The translations under genes and the position numbers were made by a program. The notes beneath the pieces are model-generated. The model saw only the letters and a program-made list of their open reading frames with translations. It was not told the DNA's origin and ran no database searches. Positions 12,745 to 23,900 of a stretch of DNA of 64,000 nt are shown in pieces. Numbering within the stretch: position 1 is the first letter of the stretch; every line of letters begins with the position of its first letter. Source of the DNA: Escarpia spicata (taxonomy: Eukaryota; Annelida; Polychaeta; Sabellida; Siboglinidae); NCBI GenBank assembly GCA_963995525.1, contig OZ023209.1, positions 14,003,097 to 14,067,096 of the forward strand, read 5' to 3'.

Positions 12745-13650
12745 ATGACTCTGGGTGGTGTGTCGCTCTTGTTTCGTTTCGTTCTTTTCGTCCCAGCATG
12801 CCAGTGTTCTGCAAGTGATTATCCTACATCATGGAAGAGTTTGTTGGCAAGGTCTCTGTCCTCTTTTTCATCTTTTTTTGTGATATAGTCCCTTTACATA
12901 ACCCATTTTGTTTTCATTGAATTCGTCCCTGACCATGTCAATCGGTTTGTTTAGCTGTCGACTATCAGAAGCCAAACTATTGATTTTGTCACCTAATCTC
13001 ACTATTGTTATAGTTAGCTGGTCCACTGACATTTTGTCTACTTCTGCTTCTCGTTTTATTTATAATTCCTCAATCCGATCTTCAATTTATCTTGGAATGC
13101 ATCTTTAATTTGTATATTTCAAAATATGTTGGTATTGCCATAATTGCTGCTGTGTTGCACCTATCACTGTTGATGCAGACCCATGTGGTCGCTTTCCCAA
13201 CATGTATAGTCGTAGACCACATCTGACATGCTGGCACAATGTTGGCATGTCCATCCTCTACACCTTTCACACGTACCATACCATTCGGTCCACGTTCCCA
13301 AATGAGTTCTTGCATATTACGCAGATTGTTTGTCCTTTTTCTGCTGGTTCTTTTTCCACTGAAGGTGTTTTTTCAATTGTTCTTATTAGTGGTGCATTTC
13401 CGTCTCTTTTGATTACTGTCTGTCATGTTTTGGTACAAACAATTTTGTTTGTAAATACTTTTTTATATTTTTGGATTTACTTGTTTTTTAATTGCTTTAG
13501 TTATTTAATACAAGTCACCTTCATAAATCCTTATAATCAGGCCTTATTGATCTTATATTTTAAAGCTGTTCGCAGTTCTCTACCAAATTTCGGCAGGTGT
13601 AATTTAAAATCTGTTGGAACAAGCGTGGCGGGTTCCGTGGCAACCTAACG
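12745..13650 (-). pseudogene. Decayed LINE ORF1-like remnant with PHD-like finger and coiled coil
   Basis: Read on the minus strand. A short conserved-looking start (PTDFKLHLPKFGRELRTAL, about 13560-13625) is followed by a basic stretch. Next comes a finger-like segment with GTCERCRGWTCQHCASM spacing (about 13230-13280), then a heptad-like segment (KMSVDQLTITIVRLGDKINS, about 12980-13040) that would form a coiled coil. Frames shift repeatedly and stops occur, so it is not an active gene. PHD fingers and coiled coils are known in ORF1 proteins of CR1-like LINEs; the clade assignment is tentative. Confidence 0.45.
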
Positions 13651-14699
13651 TTACCATGTCGACTCTTTATAGTGGCGACCAAGGAGCCTCTATTTGGACA
13701 GGAGGCGTCACTGAGCGAGAAAATGGCAGTCTACACTGAAGGTTTTTGTCCGCCCTTCGGGAGGCAAGCGCATGCGCCTGCGGGACCGGCAGCGAACAAA
13801 ACTGCATTTTCTGCACGCGTATGGTCTGGCTTAGTGCAACTCTAGAATGGCAGACGAACTGCTTACGTACTTTCCTCGAACAATGGCAGCACTCGATTGG
13901 TCAGGCATGAATTGGACCTGCGAGATACCCCGACTTCACCCTACCACGTGATCGATCTGCTTGTCAATCGAGGAGAGATTGGGTCGCGGTACAGGTGCAT
14001 GTGTTTGGTAGATGGACAGAAAAAGAACGACTTTGACCAAACAATCGTGGACTTGATGGAAGAATCGAGAGGATTAACATAACAAATAATCTATAATCAG
14101 AGATTTAAGCGTTATAATTACTACTGGTCACCCCCTCTACATTACATCTGTTGGTATGATGATGCAAATTTATGGACAATTCGTATGAACTTTGTTTTAT
14201 TCTTTATATTCTTCAATAGCAGACAGTTTTATTTCATTTTTATTCCATTCCCAGGTGTACAAGCAGTTTTTAAATGAAAAAAATCCAAGGAGTAGAGTCT
14301 ATTTTTCCCACGACGGTGATGTAAATAACCGTTGTTGCTCTAATATTTTGATGATTAGCTTCCTAAAAGCAACTGAAAATAGATTATTGTGGCTAGTTAT
14401 ATGGTAACCTAGAACTTTTCATCTTGCAAACCGTAAATGTGAAAGTGTTTTAAAAGGAGTGATGTACAAAAACAAAAAGGCTGTGACAAAGCATTATATT
14501 TTTATACTTTTATTATATCAACTTGTTTTTATCACGAAAATAAATTCACTAGAATAAAATGCAAACTTGTGTTATATTCTATAGTCAACTAACGTCGCTA
14601 TATTGAACCGCATGACATCCTCCCAACTGGACGAGCAATCCGTGCTACACCGGATTGATGCTAAATAAGCAGACTGTGTGCACCGCGTGCTACAGCGGT
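13651..14699. other. CpG-richer intergenic stretch upstream of STK11IP
   Basis: Bases 13700-13960 are richer in GC/CpG than the surroundings. A plus-strand open frame (ending at 14082) starting near 13858 has no recognisable domain. 14100-14570 is AT-rich and featureless. Could hold distal promoter elements. Confidence 0.3.
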
Positions 14700-14830
14700 C
14701 TGACCAATCGGGTGCAGCCAATGTATATAGCGCGCACTGCACCGTCGATATACGGTCTTTGGTGGCGACATACAATGGATAGACTGGAACTACGGTATAC
14801 CACATGACAACAAGTCACATGATACAAAAC
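14700..14830 (+). promoter_or_regulatory. Candidate STK11IP core promoter region
   Basis: Two CCAAT motifs (14704-14708 and 14718-14722) are followed immediately by TATATAG (14724-14730) and a GCGCGC tract. This lies about 190-220 bp before the STK11IP start codon, where a transcription start would be expected. Motif-based only; no transcript data. Confidence 0.35.
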
Positions 14831-14905
14831 ATGGCGGAAATCGAACTTGGATATCCGTCTTGGTTTCGGTTGATCGTTATTTCAGGCATAACTAAGTTGT
14901 TTTGA
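14831..14905 (+). promoter_or_regulatory. Upstream ORF (24 codons) before STK11IP
   Basis: An ATG in a strong context (AAAACATGG) opens a 24-codon frame ending in TGA at 14903-14905, only 18 nt before the main ATG at 14924. If the transcript starts upstream of 14831, scanning ribosomes meet this ORF first, and it would dampen STK11IP translation. Inference from sequence alone. Confidence 0.45.
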
Positions 14906-14923
14906 AATAATTTAACCTCCAGA

Positions 14924-14996
14924 ATGGCAACAGCCGAGAAAACATGGCGGAAGATGAAGACGATTCAAGAGTTGGCGTCACTTTTGAGGGAAAGTG
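14924..14996 (+). CDS. STK11IP: STK11IP exon 1 (start codon)
   Basis: Starts MATAEKTWRKMK and ends LLRESG at a GTGAGT donor, leaving a 1-nt phase. The vertebrate N-terminus has the same LLRESG block 14-20 residues from the start, so this ATG is chosen over the upstream one at 14831, which is out of contact with the coding frame. Confidence 0.88.
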
Positions 14997-17900
14997 GTGA
15001 GTTATGTGAAAAGTTATCGCATACGTAATACGGACTAGTACTAGTAGTAGTAGTTGTGGGACACAATTTGTGAAGTTGTGTGTGTGTATGTGGCCGTGGG
15101 GGACAACTTTAAGAAGTAAGTTGTTGACTATTTCAAGTCATAAATCGTACCTTTGTTTTATTCCTACATAATTATGGAGCCCCGACATATGTATACAATG
15201 TCCTGTTGAACTGACTACATGTTCAATGTTACCGCCCCCTAACAGTTAATTATATCAATTTGTTGGTCGAAATGGAAAATCGACAATGTCGGTGACGTCG
15301 ATGATGATTTTGGTAAATTGTTTTCTATCACTTATGTGCAATCCGGACCCACCTCGATTTTGTTCTTATAACTATTTTTGCCTAGAAATGTGATGCCACA
15401 ATGAGGTAACTCCATCATTCCCCATCATCCCAGGCATATTTAAATTTAATTATAAAAAATATTGAGTCTTAAGCTTAGCATACTTTTGAGGCTTGCCTAA
15501 ATTACAGTGGTTCAGTCTGCGTCAACATGTGTTGTTTATCGCTCATTCCAAGCATGCAACACAATAATGCACGGCTGCAGTGGTGCAGACTTGCAGGACT
15601 TTGCACAAACTGGTGTGTTATTTGGGCCTCAAAAGTGTGCTAAAACTCAATGTTTTTATAAGGCAAATACAGTTGCCCCCAGTTATAACAAGCCTCGTTA
15701 TAACGCGGATTCGGTTATAACGTGGTCGGTCGTGGACCCCAAATTTCTGCCGCCAGGGGGGAAATGAGCGCTATGGCAAACTATATTAACATGGTAATTA
15801 CTGTCATTTGTTTTGCGTGAAATTATCCTCGACTTTGTACGTTATGTGTGTATTTTGAAAGACTAGTTGCAGACAATAAATTTTAACGTAGAGTCTACAG
15901 CTGTGCTATGAATCTGGTGCAAGGCATGTCACTATGTTGGCTTGCTGTTGTTTGTTCTGCAATGACTGTGCTATTAAAGGCATAAATTTCTTTGACTATG
16001 TTAAATTAATTTTAGGCACAGTAAATGTGGAGAAAGGCATTATTTGTTTCGCGCCAACATCAAATGGATCGTTTCCCTTCTGCAAGTCATGGCTTCCATG
16101 GATGTTCACCTTCTGCAGGTTCGCTTGTAAAGTGCAATTGAAATTCACAAATACGCCTTGCTTAGGAATGGGGAAAGAATGGGATAAAACGTTTTAAGTC
16201 AGCGTAGTAGGGAAGATCAGTATGCTAACATTACGGCACAAATGTTAGCTTTTTCACTGCGATGAATGCAAAGCTACTGGTGTGCCAAAATATGAATTCT
16301 TCTATGTGCCATGTCTGTCACAGGCGTTGGCGACCATGGCCCTCCAAACCGCACGGTCGTGTGTAGTTTGTAGCAGTTCTGTTGTGCTTCTTCCACACCA
16401 TGTTGACAGACTATCTATTATTTTTATTCTCTGGCGTCCTCTGGATCTTTTTCCTTCTATCTTTCCTGTTGTTACTATTTGTTCTAACTTTTTCATTCTC
16501 GTGACATGGCCTATAAATCATGCTTGTTGTGTTCTAACTTTGTTGATGATCTTTCTTTTTGATTTGGCTGTCCTAAGGATGACTTCATTGCTTTGCTTTG
16601 CAGTCCATGGCACTCGCAGCATTCTTCTTAAGAACCACATTTCAGTGGCTTCTATGGTTTTTTGTAAACTTTTAGTTATTGTCCAGGATTCAGCACACTG
16701 TCAGTTTTCCCATTGACGACCATGTTAATGTTTTGTGTGATTATAAGAAAACGTGACCTATAAAATTTCTTAATTTTGGAGAAAAATGTTGAAAACAACA
16801 TACTTTATAGGCACCAATGTTACAAGCACTCTGCAATTTTATTTTTTGTAATCCCTCCAGGTGTTTGTGTTTTATGCACATTTCAAAGGTGCCACCAAAC
16901 TTGGCAAGGCATCAGAAAAATCAGCACTTCGCTGTTGGACAATTTATAATCCAGCACAATGTTCACAGGTGGCACTATGAACTCCTGATAAAGTTTTCCA
17001 GAAAGTCAAATATGTGTTTTATAAGAAAATTCAATACAGCCAGTTGTTACGTTACATTCAAATTTGTATTTATTTTTTGACCTTGTGCCCTATTTACAAA
17101 GGTAAACATCAACAAAAAGTCACCTTAGGGTGTGAATTCCTCAAAGGCCAGATGTCTCAAGCATTTCAATTACATAATATTACACAGCCTAATTAGCAGA
17201 CATTCAGAAAACAATGCCACTTGCTTGATTGGCCAGAAGGTCCAGTCAGTAGACAGATCTGATAACAGGCTCAGGCTATGGCTGACTCCAGCTAATCACT
17301 GTCCTCAGACTTCATTAGAGTCAATTACAACATCTTCAAGTGTGTTTAGTCAGCTGAAGTAAACAAAAAACGATTGATGAATCACCCTGCTGCAATGTTA
17401 TTTGTTCATTTTCATACGTATTTTCAAATTGAGGCTTAACTACTGGCATACGCACCCCACCCCCCTTATAAGACATGTGTTCCGTCGCTGTGATTTGGAC
17501 TTGCAGACTGGTGAGAAGTCTGTAATATCCAAAAACGATTTGTTCCATTCAACTGCAGTTTTGCCATACACGTATTTTCAGTAATTGTTTCAAGATATTT
17601 GAAGTAAAATGCGTCCTCCGTGATTGTGCAATGACTATAGCGTGTTTCCGTTGCTAGGGACTTTAATTGGGGTCAGCACACTGTAAGTTTTCCCATTGGC
17701 GACCATGTTAATGTTTTGTGTGATTATAAGAAAACGTGACCTATAAAGTTTCTTAAACTTCTCACCTGCTGTTATTATCATCTCATTGACATGCTGGTCA
17801 AGTTTAGTCAAAATCTAATATCTCTAGCTCTTGCAAAATGCCTGTATGTATGACACCCGTCACTATTTACAAATGGATGCAGGCAGTAATCCGGCTGCAG

Positions 17901-20900
17901 TGTCAACTAGCCAAATTGCTGCCAGATACCCTTCCGCTTAGTAAAATCAGCTAAAAAGACACCATTTTACTGTCGACAGCTTCAACAATCACATCTAGAA
18001 ATCTGACTACTCAAGTGCACTTATGTCGGAGCAAGTGAATATCATAAAGTCATTTCACAAAAATATACTGCACTTTTTTCGTCTGTAATCAAGCAGGAAG
18101 TCCAACAGTGTGCTGACCCCATATAGCAATATGGGCTCTATGTAGCATTGCAGTATTTGTTTTCTCACTTCAATTGATATATTTTTATTTGTTAAAATGT
18201 TTTTCATGTGGTGAAAAGCTGTTTTGGCTTGAGCAATTCTTCTCTTTATCTCATCGTTGCATCGACCGTCGGATGTTATTAGTGATCCCAGATAGTTAAA
18301 CATTCGGACTTGCTTCAAAACAGTGCCATATGCTACCATGTTGCATGTTGTAGTGTATTTTTTCTTTGAGATGACCATGATTTCTGTTTTCTTTTTGTTC
18401 AGGGACAGACCTTTTTTCTCACTTTCCCTTATTACTGTATCTAGCATCTGTTGTAGATCTATTTCATTCTCAGCAATCAGTACCGTGTCGTCTGCATATT
18501 GTAAATAATTCATGTTGTATTCCCCCTACTTGAATGCCTGGCATATCTTCTAATGTGCATAAGATACTCTCACTGTATAGTGAAAATAGATCGGGTGATA
18601 GGACACACCCTTGTCTTACACCACGTTTTATTTTTTGAAATTTACTGATGTCATTTTCTATTCGTATTGCTGCTGTTTGTTCCCAGTACAGATTTCTCAC
18701 AACTCTTGGATCTTTCCCATCAATGTTCAAACTTTCCAGCATTGATATGATTTCTTCATGACGAAATCTGTCAAATGCCTTTGTGTAATCAATAAAACAT
18801 ACATACAGATCTTTCTGCACTTCCAGTGCTCTCTCAATCAGTGTTCGTAGGATGTATATTGTATTACTTGTACCTTTATCTTCTACAAATCCACATTGTT
18901 CTTCTGCAATTTCCGGCTTTATTTTGTTTCTCATTCTGGTCATAATAATTTTAAGCAACATCTTGGTGAAGTGACTCATGAGACTAATTGTACGGTGTAG
19001 TTCACATTCAATGTATTGCTACCAAAATGGATCTGGATAAATCAGTTGGGATTCGTCCGCTGTCATATATTTTGTTCAAGAAGTCTGTTACTATATCAAT
19101 ACCAAATTCCTCTAAACACTCAATCATTTCAATGGTAATATTATCTGGTCCAGCAGCTTTTCTCTTTTTCATTGATCTGATTGCTTTTCGAACCTCGTCC
19201 TTCAATATAGGAGGACCATCAAAATTCTTCTTAATTGATGGTCTTTCACCCCTTTCATCATCGTACAGTTCACCAATATATTCTGACCATCTCTCGAGTA
19301 TTTTGTCTTTGTCCATTATTAAGTTTCCTTCTTTAGATTTCAGGCAACCTGTAGCTGAGCATGTTCTTTTCCCTGTGATTTCTCTTATTCTAGCATGCAT
19401 GGATTTTGTGTCGTGCTTATTCTTCTGTTCAATTTCTTTGCATTGTTCATTAAGCCATTCCTCTTTCGCTAGATTACATTTGGCCGTTATATCTTTGTTC
19501 ATTGCTACATATGCATCATGATTTTGCTTAATTTTCCTCCTTTCATCCATCAACTTTAGAATATCGTCAGTCATCCATGTTTTCTTTGCTTTTCTGCATT
19601 GCCTAGGAATAGTTTCTTCTGTGGCCTGTGTGATTGATTCCTTCATTTGTTTCCATTGGTCGTCAACATCTTGAATGTCATTCAGAACATTGAAACTGTT
19701 TTGTACTGCTACATTGAATTTCTCTTTGATCGCTGAATCTGATTTTAGTGTATTCATGTCTAGTTTCATGTTCTTTGTTGCCCTTTTCCTTTTCTTCAGT
19801 TTCAGTCAGAATGTGGCTCGCACTGGCACATGGTCGGAATCGCAGTCTGTCCCAGGAAAGGTCTTTGCCACCAGGAGGGCATTTCTAAATCTTTTATTGA
19901 CCAGTCGTTGATAGTCAAATCTCATGACAATCATGTCATGAGATTTTGCCCACTCTATTAGTTTATCTCCTCTCTCATTTCTGCTCCCCAGACCATATGG
20001 TCCAACTGTGTCTTTGCATCTTCCCTCACCAACTTTAACATTAAAGTCTCCCATAACTATTACAATCTCCTGTGATTTGCAATGTGATTTTGCTAATTCA
20101 AGGTCATTATAAAATGTCTCGTGCTCTTCATCAGATTTGTCTGCGGTTGGTGCGTAGATTTGTATGATGTTAATGTTAAATGGTTTGCCACTGATTTTCA
20201 CCAAGAGGATGCGATCCGATATGGTCCAGTATCCTAGTAAGCTTTTTACTCTTTCTTCATCCAACAGAATTCCAACTCCTCTTTCAATGGTGAATTGCAA
20301 TATTGTTCTGCACCGTAAATGTGCGTTCTAAACTGGTATTTTGATATTGCTTTAATGATGAAGGTATGCCAATTGTGAGTGTATTTAATATAGTTTTTAA
20401 TCTTTCGTTAACTCTAGCACAGCATTTATCAACTCATTTGCGTATTCAGCTGCTGAGTGCCAGGTTATTATTTTAGATCTTACGTCACCAGTACCATATT
20501 ATCGTTCAGTTGACTGTTGGTCCGTAGTCTATTTTAAAACTGCATAACATTCGTGAAATTTATTCAGGTCAACATTCAACAGTGTATGACATTTAAACAT
20601 AATACATATTAACGTTGGCTGACATTTTAATAAGCTTCATAATTTATGAAGCTTATTAAAATGTCAGCCAAGGTTTATTAAACCGCGTATAGACCACGTG
20701 GCCAACACACTGATTGTGCCTGTGGCTTTGATGTACACCTGTAGTTCCTGGTGCAGCGGCCCTGACGGGGGTCGTTGTAGTGCCCCTACGGTTGACATCT
20801 TGACACGGACTGAAGGTGCTAACATAAACCGTTTTGCGATCGGTGTCTGGCTGTCCGCTAATAGAAGACATGTTGCTAATTAAATGTAGTTGTCACATCA

Positions 20901-23900
20901 TTAGATGTTACATCATTAGATGTTACATCATTAGATGAGTGTACATATTCCGGTTTTGAACACAAAAATCGAAGAAGTAACACCAACCTAGGTTACGCTG
21001 GCTCAAAGTTATATAGTCCGCATTTCATAGTTCTAACACATTCTGTTGGATTGCGTCATCTATAGCACTAGCTTAAAATTTAATGGTTGAACAAAATTAT
21101 TAGTGAAACAGCATCAGTGATTTGAACATTCATAATTGTTAATATGATTACTTTTATAATTTACATATGTTAACTTATATATGTGTAGCACTGCTGTAAT
21201 AAAAACAACCAGTCATTTATATGTAATTGTGTGACAGGAATAATTTTATCTAAATTGATTATGTATGGTTGTTACTGTGTTGCAAATATTGCACAAATAA
21301 ATGTTGTTAGAAAAGTTACCCACACCTTAAAACAGTATTATTTAGATGCAGAGATCATAATGTGATATTTTATATATTTCACAGAACAGAAATGGGCTTC
21401 TTTTGCCAGTGCCACTTTTAAACGGAAAATGTGTCATTTGACATGAAAAATGCATCATTTGAAACATAATTTTTGTTTTCTGAAACGGAAAATATGTCAT
21501 TTGAAACAGAATTTGCCTTTTTTGAAACAGAATTTGTCTTTTTTTAATGGAAAATCAGTGTCCCTACACATTACACTGCCCTGGGGTAGTGGTGACTTCA
21601 AATCCATCTATGTACATAATAAGAAATGTTGTGTTTTACAGGGGAGAAAATCCTGACCGGCCAGAGTAAGCTGTCGCTGTCGACGGGGTGTCTGAGCATG
21701 CTCAGTGAGGGCTTCAGGGCAATCAGGGATGAGGAGACGGGAAATGTGACGTTTGAAGTGTTGCCGTCCAACACCCACAGACTGCCTGAGATTGTCTCAC
21801 TTCAGTTCCTCTATGACTTCATTCAGAAGACAAAGGCTTTTAAGGTCAGTCTACATGTATCTAGAGGCACAAGCTGGCATAGTGGTTAGTGTGACGGATT
21901 CTCAGTCGAGAGATTCCTGGTCCGAATTATCTCGAGCTACTGTTTTCACTATTAGTAAAGTTCGTTCACTTGTTCCAGTTCACACAGCTGTATCACTACC
22001 TGGATAGACAGTGGTGGATATTTGTGTACAAATAGTTTTGAGCAATGATTGCAGCATGGCTGAATGCTTCCCAGAGAAATCAAGGTGGTGTTCAGTTGAA
22101 CTGATCTGCCAGTGAGTAAAGCATCAAGCACTTTCAGCAGTTCCAAGGACTGGATAATTATATAAGAACTTACCTTTACTGTTTAAATTGATATAAGTCT
22201 GAATAGATATATTATTATTGATCAATAATCACAAATGATCTGCACTGGCGATTATGCACAATACACTCGTATTTTGTGTGCCTGACTTGTTTTCTTTGTT
22301 CGGTAATGTGTTTTGAGACAACTAAATTGATTTGATTTTATTAACACGTAACATTTTATCATCTCGTTTTTCAGCGTTCAACTGTATAATCATTGATGCA
22401 AATAGAAAAAAAAGAAACTTGTTTGTCTAGCACGACTAACAGCCACGTGTAAACAGAATTGGCTACCTTTGAATGGAAAGAATCGGAAACTGATTTTTAT
22501 TTATATTAAAGATAACAAGTAACAAGGGTGTATATATATTATTACTGCCATATATAAGATATAGATTTGTGTAAATTGTGTCATACATAGGACCTTCATT
22601 TGTGATATAATACCAGTTCATAATATATATATCTCATCGTCATTGTATTTTATGTTAAATCAGTATTTTGTTTACAGTTGACCCATAGCAATGAAACGAT
22701 CCAGGGACACGTGAGTGTCACAGCGTTCCGTGCTCTGCGATCTCTCGACCTACGCAAGATCCCGCTGCATCTGCTGCGAGGCCTGCAACAACTGCGGCCC
22801 CGCCTGGTGGCCATCGCCTGCAATCGCTGCCTACGTAACATTCAGGTGGGCGGCAACAAACAGTTCTTTTCCGTACATCCCATCACAAGCAGTGTTGTGG
22901 CCCTGAGCTGAACAGTCGAGGGTGAAAAGGACCTTCAGCTTCGTAAGGTTGTTGGTTGGTGGCTATGTTCATGCATTGTCAGTTTTTGGAAGTACAAATT
23001 TGATACGGGTTGGAACTTCTGAGATTTGTTAGCCCACCCGAAAAGTTGATATCTCTTGCCTATGGGCTGGTAGTAATTTTGAAATCTCATCATGAGTGCG
23101 TTGTACTTATAGGTATTGTTTCCAAGTTACCTGGGTTGTATCCAGGTGTACACGTACTTTGAGGTATTGTAACCAGACCTGTGTTGTATCTAGGTGTACA
23201 CATACTTTGAGGTATTGTAACCAGACCTGGGTTGTATCCAGGTGTACACGTACTTTGAGGTATTGTAACCAGACCTGGGTTGTATCCAGGTGTACACGTA
23301 CTTTGAGGTATTGTAACCAGACCTGGGTTGTATCCAGGTGTACACGTACTTTGAGGTATTGTAACCAGACCTGGGTTGTATCCAGGTGTACACGTACTTT
23401 GAGGTATTGTAACCAGACCTGAGTTGTATCCAGGTGTACACGTACTTTGAGGTATTGTAACCAGACCTGGGTTGTATCCAGGTGTACACGTACTTTGAGG
23501 TATTGTAACCAGACCTGGGTTGTATCCAGGTGTACACGTACTTTGAGGTATTGTAACCAGACCTGGGTTGTATCCAGGTGTACACGTACTTTGAGGTATT
23601 GTAACCAGACCTGAGTTGTATCCAGGTGTACACGTACTTTGAGGTATTGTAACCAGACCTGGGTTGTATCCAGGTGTACACGTACTTTGAGGTATTGTAA
23701 CCAGACCTGGGTTGTATCCAGGTGTACACGTACTTTGAGGTATTGTAACCAGACCTGGGTTGTATCCAGGTGTACACGTACTTTGAGGTATTGTAACCAG
23801 ACCTGGGTTGTATCCAGGTGTACACGTACTTTGAGGTATTGTAACCAGACCTGAGTTGTATCCAGGTGTACACGTACTTTGAGGTATTGTAACCAGACCT

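Noticed and set aside
13897..14082. Plus-strand open frame upstream of STK11IP, as a first exon of another gene
   Set aside because: Reads plausibly (ends in VDLMEESRGLT) but shows no family match and no downstream partner exon; left unassigned.
21867..21940. Functional tRNA gene
   Set aside because: A- and B-box-like motifs are present, but a clean cloverleaf acceptor stem is not, and the sequence continues into a SINE body shared with other copies.
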